Of a stretch of 64,000 bases of DNA, positions 37,870 through 49,159 are shown in pieces; position 1 is the stretch's first letter, and every line of letters begins with the position of its first letter. The DNA lies in NCBI RefSeq assembly GCF_026745355.1, contig NC_079206.1, forward strand, positions 21,445,399 to 21,509,398, read 5' to 3'. Both the position numbers and the translations under genes were made by a program. Below the pieces are notes generated by a model. That model did no database searches, was not told the origin of the DNA, and was given only the letters and a program-made list of their open reading frames with translations. This DNA is from Beta vulgaris subsp. vulgaris. Its lineage: Eukaryota > Streptophyta > Magnoliopsida > Caryophyllales > Amaranthaceae.

Positions 37870-38695
37870 CAATAGTGATGAACCCCGGCGATAACAATGA
37901 CCTTGGTGATGATTCAAAGATCATCCCAAACTTGATTGATGATGAGTTCTGTCGACTTTGGTTGCTAGCCACATATAATACGGGTCCCTTGATGGTTAAA
38001 ATTGATACCCCATGGCGTATTGATGCTATTTAGCGAGATTATTGTAGAATTGGGGAGGAGTTTCCCGTTTTCCTGAGAAGTATAAGCTAGTAGTGTCTAA
38101 TGAGGGTGCCATTGTGACTAAATGCGGTTTATGCTCAGCACTTTGATTACGGGGTATGTTTTCCTCTTGATTCTAGTGTTGCGAAGTTTTTGAAGGATTT
38201 TAATGTCTGCTTAGCATGATTGACTCCTTTGGTTATTCGCAACATATTTGCGTATGTTTGGGCTTATCGCTTCTTAGGCTTCCCAGATACTTGTGATTTG
38301 CTTAGACACTTGCATTAGTTGAGGAAAAATGTGTCGGCTTGCAACAAGGGTCGGTGGTCTTTATATACTTCTCTTGGTAAGAGGATCATTTGGCTGTAAA
38401 CTTCCGGCTGAAAGGGATGACATAATTGCTTTTTTTTGGGTGAAGGTTCCTGACGACTTTCCCCTTTGTCGCCATTTTAATAAGCACCGGGCCAAGATAG
38501 ATCACATTCCTTTTACTAGTCTTAGCGAGCGCGAGCTAGATTCCTTTGATTATTTCTCTTTCATTAAGGAGGAGAATGATGATGGTTCTTTTATTAGGAA
38601 TGTACCGAAAACTTGGTTGCCAAATGCCAACTATATTTTTGGTAATTAGTAGCTTTCAGCAATGCGTCTTTGCCCCTATTTTCGATGTCGACCAC
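37870..38695 (+). pseudogene. Tat-type accessory gene fragment (PF04195-type), copy C
   Basis: Plus-strand fragments match copies B and D. HFDYGVCFPLDSSVAKF, then LTPLVIRNIFAYVWAYRFLG (near 38140-38270), form the PF04195-like core. KIDHIPFTSLSERELDSFDY and NVPKTWLPNANYIFGN (38490-38648) match the following block. Several stops and frameshifts are present. Its last 400 bp form an inverted repeat with copy D. There is no gypsy pol beside it, so it is probably a transduced or rearranged fragment. Confidence 0.6.
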
Positions 38696-38841
38696 ATGAT
38701 ACAAATGATGTGTTATAAACAAAAGATCATACAAACATACACATGCATGTATGTATGAAAAAACAAAAAAGAAAATGGCAACAACCAAATATATAAAAAC
38801 GAAGGAAATCTTAAGGCAGCAATCTCATGTCGAAGCAGCAA

Positions 38842-39648
38842 AAAGTGAATTAGCAGGCCTGTCAAGAGGCAAATGCATCCACCGCAAAAGCCAATACCCA
38901 AGAGTGCCACCGATCTCTCGAATTTCCCCACACAAAGACTCATCCTCCGTAACATCTAAAACAGGCTGACACACCTTCGCAGGAACAACTAGGGAACAAG
39001 TAAAAAGAGTCTTGACGACATCACGTTTTCGGGATCTCTCTGCTCTCGAGCTTACTCGGGCGGATATAAATGCAAGGAGACCGACTAGACGAGGGAATGT
39101 CTATCTCAAGGGCCTCCAAAGGGTGTTCACAAAGAGAATCACCTTGATTCCCAATATTTGTAAAGTGGGAAGGTACATCAGTAAAAGGCGTTGACTGAGT
39201 GAGCGTACGAGGAAGGGTACGCGAAGATGCATGCAAAATATACATGTTCCTTATATTATAGAAAGTCAATGAATAACATACCAGGTGGATGAGTCTGGCA
39301 AAATCGCATTGCTAAAAGTTGCTCATTTCCAAGAATATACTTGGCATTTCGCAACCAAGTTATCGAAACTATCCTAATAAAGGAACCTTCATCGTTCTCC
39401 TCCTCAACAAAAGAGAAATAATCAAAGACATTATGCTCACACTCGCTAAGACTAATACCAGTAATGTGATCCATCTTAGCCCACCGCTTAGTAAAATGGT
39501 CGCGAATGGGAAAGCCATCAAGGAACCTTCACCCAATAAAAGAAACTTTGTCATCCCTTATGGTTGGAAGATTTAAGTATACAGAGACCACCAACCGTTG
39601 TCGCAAGCCGTTCCATTTTTCCTCAACCAGTGCAAATGTCTAAGCAAA
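38842..39648 (-). pseudogene. Tat-type accessory gene fragment (PF04195-type), copy D
   Basis: The minus-strand exon at about 39648-39273 has KMDHITGISLSECEHNVFDY and ITWLRNAKYILGNEQLLAMR and ends in a consensus-like donor (CCACCTG|GTATGTT). After a short intron the frame continues through TLTQSTPFTDVPSHFTNIG. In another frame it has VTEDESLCGEIREIGGTLGY followed by LRWMHLPLDRPANSLF, matching DDESLLFNRPLEGGNLGYGI of copy B. Order and introns agree with copy B. The fragment is cut on its 5' side by Athila integrase DNA at about 39655. Confidence 0.6.
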
Positions 39649-39667
39649 TAGGGAGATCAAATCTATA

Positions 39668-40100
39668 GTTGAGAAGACTGTAGATAGATCGCACAAGGAT
39701 GGGTCTATTAAGTTAGATGATGCATTATGGACGTATACGACGGCCTTGAAAACTCTTATAGGTACCACGCTCTATCGTCTAGTGTATGAAAAAGCATGTC
39801 ACTTACCCGTTGAGTCGAAACACACAACATTTTGGGTTGTCAAGAGCCTAAATTATGACTTTGACCAAGCGGGTGAACGCCGAGCTCTGCAATTAAATGA
39901 GCTTGATGAGCTCCATTTGGATGCTTACTTGACTCAATTTCAACTCATGATTGAAGCTTTTTCTTGGTAAGCTATGTTCTAGGTGGTGTGCACCACTTCA
40001 TGTCACCAAGGTCCTTTCATATGGTTCGGTGGAAATCACTAGTGAAGCAACCCGAGTTTACACCTACTTTTTTCCCCTCAAGCACTAGGTCACCGGTGAT
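39668..40100 (+). pseudogene. Athila-type gypsy integrase C-terminal fragment
   Basis: The frame reads [49 protein letters not shown] and [19 protein letters not shown]. This is the highly conserved integrase end of Athila-lineage elements ([14 protein letters not shown] type). A frameshift near 39968 leads into [21 protein letters not shown] and a stop at PLKH. Only the 3' part of integrase remains. The Athila downstream ORF follows in the same orientation at 41079. Confidence 0.75.
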
Positions 40101-41078
40101 CCTATTATGAAGGCAAGCAAGTCTATTGCCTATCTCTTCCACCAAATGTCACATGATCTTTAAGGAGTCGAGCTAATTGACTTTAAATGAGTGCTTTTCA
40201 AGAGGCAACCCGAGTTTACACCTACTCTTTTTCCCATTTTCTTTAATTTTTTCTTTTCGTGTGATTTTATTTACATTGATATATTTCTCTTTGTTTTTGG
40301 TGTGTTTATAAGTGTAAAAAAAAAAAGCAGTTCGTAGAAAAGAAGGTATGCAAAAAGACGAGTCGCGACACAATGCTCCAGCTCACGGTGAAATGCCAAG
40401 AGATTACCGCGACTTGCGGTCTTGATTCAACTAATGGCAAGCAGCATGACTCGCGCTTTTCGAGATAAGCGAAATCTAGGTTTTTAACTCGCATCTCCCT
40501 CTCTTGTCCCTCACTCTATTCTTTCGACCCTCTCTCTCCCTCACAAACAAAACTCCCCATCCCCCCTTCACTCACCACTCTCCCTCCACCTCATCAACCA
40601 CCACTGCCGCATACACCACCACCACCCCCTACTCTTTTCAACCACCTCTACTACATACTCCACCCCAACTCTCATAACCCCAATTTCCACCCAAATTCCC
40701 ATACAATCAACCCTCATCAACAAAAATCTTAGAAATTGGGCCTTTTTGCATTGAAATTTGTTTCGTGAAATTGAAAAGTGCAACACCACATTGGGTACTA
40801 GATTGGCATATTTGGTGTTAAAGTGCATCACATAATCCCCTTTAAAGTTTTTTGAGATAGAAATTTCACATTCCTACCTTCCTTTGATATAGCTTGAATT
40901 CACTGTTTTAGCTTCATCTTTAGGATTCTTTAGGATTGTTGAAATTATTCTTTGTGCATATATATGATTGGAATTTCAGTATGCATGGTTGGTTATTATT
41001 GGTGATTGTTGGCTATTATTGGTGATTTTGGTTGGAAAATTGCATTGTGATTGGTAAGCGAATTTGCACTTGTGAACC
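40101..41078. other. spacer between Athila integrase and downstream ORF
   Basis: Non-coding DNA typical of the Athila region after pol. It contains a partial repeat of AGGCAACCCGAGTTTACACC (at 40045 and 40204), a C-rich CCACCACC stretch near 40600-40700, and leader-like DNA up to the ATG at 41079. Confidence 0.45.
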
Positions 41079-41700
41079 ATGCCACCAAAATCCAAACGTA
41101 CCAAAACAGGGAGGCTAACACTTATCGAGTGACCCCTAGGGTAGATATGATGGAACTATGTAACCTTATTGTCGAGCACTGTGCGTGGGTGCGTCTAACG
41201 CAACCTAATCATTATATCAAGCGTACTAAGTTCATTGATTATTCCGCACTAGAGACATTGGGGTTAGCCGAACCAGTCACCGAATTACTCCAAAAAATTG
41301 GGCTCGAAGGTTTTGTGAGTAAATGGGCGCCCACCTATGAGCGTTTCACCTTAGAATTCCTATCTATGCTAACAAAAAACCGAGGGTGAAAATGTTTGGT
41401 TTGAGTTCCACCTTATTGACAAATCTTATAGCCTAACTATGCAGCAATAGAAAACCATATTTGGTTGGAGGCACTTGAATAAAGCGAACTTTCACCACAC
41501 CAATTATTACAATGAGGATAGTTTTGGGCACGCATTCACTCAGTTGCGTACCAAATAACAAGAGCTTCTTCTTGTGCCACCCCTTCTTCGTTATGCGAAG
41601 AGATTGTTATCTATGGTCGTATTTGGGCAAAGGGAAATCACTAACCTCCCAAGCCTAGAGTTGAAGGTTTTATGAAATCTTAGGATGAGAGAAACTAGAG
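41079..41700 (+). pseudogene. Athila ORF1-like downstream protein fragment
   Basis: An ATG at 41079 gives MPPKSKRTKTGR. After a frameshift the frame continues with SALETLGLAEPVTELLQKIG and PTYERFTLEFLSML, then VWFEFHLIDKSYSLTMQQ. This resembles the ORF found downstream of pol in Athila elements (PF03078 family), where a TYEELTLEFLSSL-like motif precedes a V.FRL...Y.LS block. Further frameshifts and stops end it near 41700. Function in Athila is unsettled; envelope-like roles have been proposed. Confidence 0.55.
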
Positions 41701-41759
41701 GGGAAAGAGAGAGTGAAGGGAAGGCACTGAAATATGATATAAAAGTCAACAAAAGAATT

Positions 41760-42400
41760 ATCATTTATATTAGTATGTGTAATAATTATAAAGTGTTGAA
41801 AAATAATAATAAAAATAAGAGAAATAATACAAGTTTGATGAAAAATGACATATAAGTAACAATGATATCAGTTGGTGTAATGATAATAAATTATTTAAAG
41901 AGTTAAAAAAAATGATAATAAAATACAGGATATTGATACAAGTTTGCTAAAAAATGACATAAAAATTAGTAATAATGACATCATTTTGCTTCTAAATGAT
42001 GTCATTGTAAGTTATGTAAAGAGTTGACAAACGATAATCATGAAATACAGAATAATTATACAAGTTTGCTGAAAAATGATATAAAAATCAGTTATAATGA
42101 TATCATTTCTCTTATAGATGATATATGTTTGTATAATTTTTTTTTTTTTTTTTTTGAGGGGATATATGTTTGTATATTAATGATAAGACTTATAATGAGT
42201 TAAAAATTGATAAGGATATAGGGGAAAATGATATGAAACAGTTTCAAAATGACTTAAGTTTGTTGAAAAATGACATAGAAGTCAGTAATTAATAATGACA
42301 TGAAAGAGTATTACAAATGACATGAGAAAAATTTTAAAAAGTAATATAAGACAACTTTAAAATGATATGAAATACGCCAATAATAATATAAAATACTAAT
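41760..42400. repeat. degenerate ~110-120-bp tandem repeat
   Basis: A core ACAAGTTTG.TGAAAAATGACATA recurs at 41829, 41938, 42060 and about 42250. Linked words are AATGATATCA, AAAGAGTT and AAATACAG. Copies are AT-rich and strongly diverged. It lies about 400 bp upstream of the transporter gene. Confidence 0.6.
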
Positions 42401-42724
42401 ATGAGTTCACATGTGAGAGGTTAAACAATAATTTATAGCGTAAAATATCACACCTGAAACGCACTCTTGAATTTTCAAACTGATGTTTTGAAGCCGATAA
42501 ATAAGCCCGTAAACGGTCAACTACTAATGCCAACTTGATAATGGCGGAAAACTACCGCGACCGCGAGTTGCAAGAAAATATGCACATCACGTTTAGTTTT
42601 TTTTATTCAAGGCTAATCAATCTAAGATTCATATACTTCAAGCAGCCAGTCAGATAGTTGCATAAGAATGACAGCTACTTTCGGATAAAGAAATAAATAA
42701 CGATTATACTACGCATTTTCATGC

Positions 42725-42733
42725 ATATATAAA
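42725..42733 (+). promoter_or_regulatory. TATA box of the NFD4-like gene
   Basis: ATATATAAAT lies about 80 bp upstream of the ATG, followed by a leader rich in CTTC and A. The start context AAACAATGGCC is close to the plant translation-start consensus. Confidence 0.6.
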
Positions 42734-42809
42734 TTGAAGCTCATCTTCCATAAACTGGAAAACAATTCTCACTTCTTCTCCAAAAACAAAACAAAAAAGA
42801 AGTTAAACA

Positions 42810-44606
42810 ATGGCCATTGATAATCTCAATGGCGGTTGCGCGAGCGCTAGAAGCTTTACAATACAGCTCTTAGCAGGGCGTTTCTTCGTGGTATTTGCAA
42901 CCATCTTAATCCTTAGTTTTATTGGTTCTGCCTATATATTTGGTCTATACTCAGGTGACATTAAATCAACACTTGGGTATGACCAAACTACACTTAATCT
43001 TCTTAGTTTCTTCAAGGACTTGGGGACTTATGTCAGTGTCCATGCCGGCCTTCTCATGGAGGTGTCACCACCTTGGGTGGTGCTCTCACTTGGAGGCATA
43101 ATTAACTTCTTTGGCTACTTCATGATATGGCTTTCAGTCACTCACCGGATTGCGCACCCGCCGGTTTGGCTAATGTGCCTCTACATCACCATTGGTGCTA
43201 ACTCTTTAGGGTTCGCCAACAGTGGAGGCCTTGTGCCGTGTGTGCAAAACTTCCCTGAGAATCGAGGTGTTGTGATTGGGATATTAAAGTCTTATCTTGG
43301 GATAGGTGGTGCTATTATGACTCAATTCTACCATGCCCTCTATGGCAATGACTCTAGTGCAGTTGGTGTCATTTTGGTCATTGCTTGGCTACCTGCACTT
43401 GTTTCATTGCTCTTTGCATTTAGTGTTCGAGTCCTTGATACATCCAAAAGACAAATTAAGAGAGATAAAAAGTTCTTTAATGACGTCCTTTGTATGTCTC
43501 TAGGCCTCGCGGCGTTCATCATGGTTATGATTTTGGTGCAAAGAAAGGTCGAATTTGGCAAACCTGGTTATAGTGCGAGCTTTGCTGTTATCATCGTTCT
43601 CCTAGTACTACCTATCCTTCTAGTCTTTAGAGAAGAATATGCTCTTTGGATAGCCAAGCTTAACAGAAGCAATACCCTCTCTGAGCTAAAGATCGTGCCA
43701 AAAGAAGATGAATCTCCTGCAAAGCATCAAGCTATTGCTATCAGTAGCTCACCAATAGCAGGTCGTGATGAACAAGCCAAAGTATTATGGTATAAAAATG
43801 TGTTTAGCCCTCCAGCTAAGGGTGAAGACCACACCATCTTACAAGCAACTTTTAGTATCGATATGCAAATTTTGTTCCTCGCTACAATTTGTGGCATAGG
43901 AGGGAACTTAACCACTATAGACAATTTAGGTCAAATTGGAACATCATTAGGGTACCCTAAAAAAAGCATTAGTACCTTTGTCTCCTTAGTTTCTATATGG
44001 CAATTTCTCGGGCGTGTGATGGGAGGGCTCATTTCAGAGCGTTTGTTAGACAAATACAAGTTCCCAAGACCCGCATGCCTCACCATTGCACTCTTTGTAT
44101 CGTGCATTGCTCACCTTCTGATAGCCTTCAACGTGCCTTATGGGCTGTATGTAGCATCAGTTATCATGGCATTTTGTTTTGGTGCTGAGTGGACATACCT
44201 CTTCAGTATTATATCCGAGCTATTTGGGCTCAAGCACTATGGTACGTTGTACAATTACGGCTCATTGGCTGCTCCACTGGGGTCTTTCATATTCAATGTG
44301 CGAGTCGCGGGACATTTGTATGACATGGAAGGACTAAGACAACTCAAGGCATCCGGGCTCACGAGGAAGCATGGAGATGAATTGCATTGTTATGGAGTCA
44401 AGTGCTACCAGTTGGCCTATTTTATAATTGCAGCAGCTACCTTTTTTACTGCACTTGTGTCTTTGATTCTTGTGGCTAGAACTAGGAAATTTTATAAAGG
44501 GGATATCTACAAGAGGTTTCAGGATCAAGCTGAGAAGGATTCTTCCTCAATAACTGATGAAACAGTCGGAGGGAAATCTGGAAGGAAGGAACAAGAGATG
44601 AATTAA
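42810..44606 (+). CDS. NFD4-like nodulin-like / MFS transporter
   Basis: Uninterrupted 598-residue frame without introns. The N-terminal half (about residues 17-265) is the Nodulin-like domain: RFFVVFATILILSFIGSAYI, then YDQTTLNLLSFFKDLGTYVS, GLLMEVSPPW and ANSGGLVPCVQNFPENRGVV. The C-terminal half is an MFS domain: GIGGNLTTIDNLGQIGTSLG, STFVSLVSIWQFLGRVMGG, SELFGLKHYGTLYNYGSLAA, and the family mark CYGVKCYQLAYFI near the end. About twelve hydrophobic segments fit a membrane carrier. A charged loop (about 285-330) separates the halves, and a polar tail of about 45 residues ends the protein. Length matches the family (roughly 550-600). Arabidopsis NFD4 (nuclear fusion defective 4) gave the group its name, but substrates of most members are unknown. 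The start is chosen from the good ATG context and the family N-terminus. It is the only long intact host gene in the window. Confidence 0.93.
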   Translation: MAIDNLNGGCASARSFTIQLLAGRFFVVFATILILSFIGSAYIFGLYSGDIKSTLGYDQTTLNLLSFFKDLGTYVSVHAGLLMEVSPPWVVLSLGGIINFFGYFMIWLSVTHRIAHPPVWLMCLYITIGANSLGFANSGGLVPCVQNFPENRGVVIGILKSYLGIGGAIMTQFYHALYGNDSSAVGVILVIAWLPALVSLLFAFSVRVLDTSKRQIKRDKKFFNDVLCMSLGLAAFIMVMILVQRKVEFGKPGYSASFAVIIVLLVLPILLVFREEYALWIAKLNRSNTLSELKIVPKEDESPAKHQAIAISSSPIAGRDEQAKVLWYKNVFSPPAKGEDHTILQATFSIDMQILFLATICGIGGNLTTIDNLGQIGTSLGYPKKSISTFVSLVSIWQFLGRVMGGLISERLLDKYKFPRPACLTIALFVSCIAHLLIAFNVPYGLYVASVIMAFCFGAEWTYLFSIISELFGLKHYGTLYNYGSLAAPLGSFIFNVRVAGHLYDMEGLRQLKASGLTRKHGDELHCYGVKCYQLAYFIIAAATFFTALVSLILVARTRKFYKGDIYKRFQDQAEKDSSSITDETVGGKSGRKEQEMN

Positions 44607-45399
44607 TTACTTTTTAGTTGCTTTTTCAGTCGTTAGTTTCTGTAATTTCATACAGAGTGGATTGATGTTAGTAAGTCAAAGTGTAAGCATAGTATATATT
44701 GTCCAAAACCTTAGTACTTATTACTTTATTAGCGTATTAGCTATAGAAAACTTTGTTCATCCAACATACTTGCGCTGTTTCAAATTGCAATGCAAGACTA
44801 TTTTAGGTACGGTTTTTGTTTTGAGATTTAAGTCATTATAAGACATGTAAGATCATCATAATCTAGGTCATTTTTATTATACTAATGCAATAATAGAGTG
44901 TATACTGTACACATATGTGTGGTTTTGATGCATTTTGACAAAATTTCAGGAATTTGTAATATATAATATAGTCAATGTGTTAAAAGAAAAAGGTCTTAAG
45001 TGTGACTTTTTACCATAAAGGACAAGAGCAGAACGTGGATCAACAGCTTGATTGCTTAGATTAGACTTTTGCCGACCCCAATTCTTAAGAAACAACTAGC
45101 TGACCATTAAAAAACGGGTTAAACAATGATAATTTTGATGAGTGAATATAATCTAGGCATGTGATTAGGAATTGATAATATGTATTAGCAAAGGAAGCCA
45201 AAAGCCTTGCTCGATAAATAAGGTTCGAATAAAGCTAATACTTCAGAAGCTATTATTTTGACAACATGGTTAGTCAGACCTCATAAATGTTGATATGAGC
45301 TGCATTTAGAAATAAGTATCAATATGCTTGACAGATTATAATGGGCTGAACCTTAAATGAATGATAAGAAAGACGAGGAATTGAAGAAGTATATAAGAA
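44607..45399. other. 3' flank of the NFD4-like gene and intergenic DNA
   Basis: Presumed 3' UTR followed by AT-rich DNA. No further gene, RNA or transposon terminus is recognised before the Helitron end at 45400. Confidence 0.5.
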
Positions 45400-45428
45400 C
45401 TAGGTTTTGACCCGTGCAAAATGCACGG
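45400..45428 (-). mobile_element. Helitron-type 3' terminus
   Basis: On minus the sequence has a perfect 7-bp stem CCGTGCA / TGCACGG with a 3-nt loop (45428-45412), then 8 nt, then CTAG (45403-45400), with T as the next base. A hairpin shortly before CTRR with insertion next to T is the diagnostic 3' end of Helitrons. The body would extend to the right. I could not find its 5' TC end, so the length is unknown. Confidence 0.6.
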
Positions 45429-46725
45429 ATTTTTTTTTTATTTATAAATTTTATGATCGATTTTATGATGTTTCTTCCAAAATTATGGGGTGAATATTAG
45501 ATCGTGATTTAAACTTTATATAATCATATCATTTATAAGGAATATTTTAAAACCGACTTATAACTCGTGCGTTCAATGACTGATGTAATTAATATTATCG
45601 TGCGACGTTGACTAAAAAGGTCTTTGCTCTATCCATTGTTTCACATTGAGGACCAAATAAAATCACAATTCGCTCCATTATTGGGATTCAATCATGCAAC
45701 CACAACTTTTTCCTACTTTCTGTCGTCCCTACTTTCCACAGTCCCTTTTAATCACCCCCACTCTTTTATTGTCTTGAGATCTCGTGATCTTTATCACAAA
45801 TAAAATTTCAAACCCTAATGCTGGTAACTCTTGATATGGCTAACTGAACACGTGCAAATTACAAACCAAAAATGGAGATTTAAAACATAGCTAGAATTGT
45901 TATATTTAATTGAACCTTTCTCCTGAATTTCGGCAATATTATATTTAAATAAAATGGAGATTTATTCGAAAAATTGCTACATTCGATCAATTGAATCTTA
46001 TGTTATTAAAGAAAAAATTTCCCATTCAATTCCAGATTTATTCGAAAAAAGTTATCCAAAAAGTTTGACCACAGATTCATCGAACACACTTGATATTTTT
46101 GAAAATGGAGAAAAAATGAATTTGATTGTGTTTTTATCCATTAACGTTGGATGTGTGAGATTGAAATGTTATCTACATAAGTTTTTTATATGAAGATGAT
46201 GATTCACTTTCTAGATGTTCAAATTGAGATGGAAAAAGACAGAATTTTTCTGGCAGTGAAAACTGAGAGTTCTAAGCAAGGGTTTGTTACAGCTTGGAAC
46301 TTTATTAGCAAACTTAGATTTTGTTAAGATTATATTCGGCTTCTAGATAGAAGTAAGATTCTATGCACCTCTCTTAGAATTTAAAGCTTGTAAGTTTCAT
46401 ACTATTTGACCCTTTTTTTTATTTTGGAAAGTAAAATATAGAATAAATTATATTGTCAATTATTAACATGCACAATTCACCCTTTTTTTCATTTTTATTG
46501 TGAGTTTGTGATTAGCTCACTGATCCAGGTCAATAATACTTGTTCCAAATGAACGGTAATATATAGAAATAAAAATCAATTTATATGTAGAAATATATTA
46601 TATGACATTTTATCTTTTCTTTGAGATGAACACCTAAAAATTATGAGCTCTCAAATTTCATATGTATGGTAATGTTATTTTTTTTAGTTGTGATTCGGTT
46701 GTTGTGAATAAACTAAACAAATATA
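45429..46725. other. AT-rich DNA, possibly Helitron body
   Basis: No RepHel protein, reading frame or other recognisable feature. It may be the interior of a non-autonomous Helitron belonging to the 3' end at 45400. Confidence 0.3.
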
Positions 46726-47237
46726 CTTCCTCTGTTTCAAATTACTCGCTACACTTTGACTTTCACGCTTGTCGATGCACTACTTTGACTACTAATATCT
46801 TTAATTATGTATTAGAATAAAGTATAAAATTTTGATTTTCTGAAACTATACATTGAGACAAATCCAACAATTACATTATAACATTTGATTTTATCTAATA
46901 CTCCCTCCGTTTTTTTTAGATGTAACATATTGACTTTGGGCACTATTCATCCAATACACTTTGACCACTAATTGTTATTTATACATAAGAAAAAATATAG
47001 TCATATGGGATCTTGTTTGATTCGTCACGGTATACACTTTCCAAATATATATTTTTTTATAATTTTTACTTTTATACAATTGGAGATATTATCGGTCAAA
47101 GTTGTGCCTCGGCAAATGTGAAAAGTCCAATGTTACATCTAAAAAAAACAGAGGGAGTAGTAAATAATGCATGGTCAAACCTCATTCATGAATAGTGGAA
47201 TTTTCAAAGTGTAGCGAGTAATTCGAAACGGGGGAAG
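46726..47237. mobile_element. Stowaway-like MITE (outer), carrying a nested MITE
   Basis: Terminal repeats: left CTTCCTCTGTTTCAAATTAC, and right (complement) CTTCCCCCGTTTCGAATTAC, continuing into TCGCTACACTTTGA. It is flanked by TA on both sides (46724-46725 and 47238-47239). Without the nested element it would be about 255 bp. It has the Tc1/mariner Stowaway style: TA target and CTCCCTCCGT-like ends. Confidence 0.85.
46901..47157. mobile_element. Stowaway MITE (inner)
   Basis: A 257-bp element with near-perfect terminal repeats, CTCCCTCCGTTTTTTTTAGA versus CTCCCTCTGTTTTTTTTAGA. The match runs on through TGTAACAT. TA duplications lie at 46899-46900 and 47158-47159. It sits in the middle of the outer MITE, so it inserted later. 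Confidence 0.9.
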
Positions 47238-47605
47238 TATATGACTTATAAACTTCACAAAGATACAACTACACTAAAATTATAGACAATAAATTTCACA
47301 TAAGTTCTATATGTAATTTTAATCTTTGACCTTACATAGAGATGCCATACATTTACCAGTTAAGATTGCATATTCCTAGCGAACTTTAAATACTGTGATG
47401 TGATATTTTGTACAATGAAAGGGGTCCCATTGTTATGATACTAAACTTTAAGACATCTCATGTTTGTTGTTACAATTAGGCTACCCTCCTTTAAGTTTTA
47501 CAAACCTCATGAGCAAAGTAAAAGTTAACTTTTGTTGAGACTTTGTTATCTTTTCTTATCAATTTATATATTGGCTAATCCGTTTTTTAATTGATAGTTT
47601 AATAT
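47238..47605. other. intergenic DNA
   Basis: Nothing recognised. Confidence 0.5.
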
Positions 47606-47750
47606 TAGGTGTTAGTACATAAGATGTTTAGACTTTTGTGCAAGTATTAGTACATAAGATGTTTATTCTTTTGTGCAAGCTAAATGTTAGTACATAAGAT
47701 GTTTATTCTTTTATGTAAGCTAAGTGTTAATACATAAGATGTTTATTTTT
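47606..47750. repeat. ~40-50-bp tandem repeat, four copies
   Basis: The word TTAGTACATAAGATGTTTA (once TTAATACATAAG) followed by TTCTTTTGTGCAAGCTAA-like DNA occurs at about 47611, 47648, 47687 and 47727. Confidence 0.85.
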
Positions 47751-49155
47751 TTTTTGCGTTATACATGAGGTGCTAATATCAATTATTATTGATTTTATCG
47801 TGGATTGTGTTTTGTATTGCTAATTATATTGTAACTCACTAATAATTATCATCGTTTTATGGGATACACTGTAGTATTTGTAATATGACGGCCCACGATT
47901 TTATAGTTTGCAATGAACTTGTAATTTTGATGGTATGGATATGTGGTCAATGATCTTATAATTTGAACTTTAAAAAAAACCCTATAATACAACTTATTGT
48001 ATGATTAATACGTCCCTTGGTAAACTTATTTAATATTATAATCTGTTAAGAGTTTTATTTTAATTTGGGTTTAAGAAGAGAGTACAACATGTTCATTTAA
48101 ATAGTTGTAATACCTTCAGTAGTACCTAAAATATCAGCTTCTTGCTATAAATTTATTTCTTAATTAGTGCCAAAATATATGATTAGTAACTCAAATACCG
48201 AATTTATGGGATATGAATTTTTAATTAGTTTCTAAAAAATCATATTTAGGGGATATGATTTTTTTTGATTAGTGCCTAAAATATCGGATTTAGGAGATAA
48301 TTTTTTTTTGGCAGTTTTATGATGCATAAGTAATTACTAATTAATAGCAATCGATTCCTAAAAGTTAGTTGTTTTACATTCCATAACAGAGAACTTTCTT
48401 AAATAGCTTTTCAATTATATGCCTAAAAAAAGTAATGCATAACAGAAATATTTAAAGACAAATACACGTGGCTAAAAATTGGAAAAGATATTACAAAGGA
48501 TTGACACATCAGCAATGCAATTTGCTCTTGACACATAAGCAAATCCGTATTGCTTTATAGTATTATATAGATTACTGAAAGCTGTGAACCAATGAAGATT
48601 AAGGATATTACATAATTGGCATTGACACAAATGCCATACACCAATTTGAAGACCGTTTAACTGTTTATTCATTTGTTACTATTTTACATTTAGGCTTTAT
48701 TTGGTAGAGTTTAAAATATTTCCATGAAAATGAGTTTTTCTTTTCCTCTCATTGTCCATTATTTGGTTTGGTAAGGGTTGTAAGGTTTTCCATCGGAAAA
48801 GAGCTTTTGTGTAGGTGAAAATCATTATTCTTGAAAAAAAAGAAGGGAAAACATATTTTTCTCTTCCTCCCTAGCAACCTTTTACGCTCCTCTTATCCAT
48901 CTTCTCCCTTCCCTTTTCATTTTTCTTGTTTCCATAACTTTTTTACATTGAACCAAATAAATGAAAATTAGCTTTACAATTAAATTTTTCATTATAAGAT
49001 ATTTTACATAAAAATTCCTTTTACATCGAGAATGCTTCATATCCAAATTCCAACCAATCGAAAGTTTGATATTGTCGACGCATGAACACTGGAATCCATA
49101 TAATGGTCAAAGGGATATTCACAACTGTACTAATCCCATAAAATATGGAATCATA
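47751..49155. other. intergenic DNA
   Basis: AT-rich. At 48100-48310 phrases such as AGTGCCTAAAATATCGGATTTAGG recur two or three times in diverged form. No gene recognised. Confidence 0.5.
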
Positions 49156-49159
49156 ACTA

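Noticed and set aside
45954..46193. Plus-strand frame of 79 codons
   Set aside because: AT-rich, no motif, likely chance frame in possible Helitron body.
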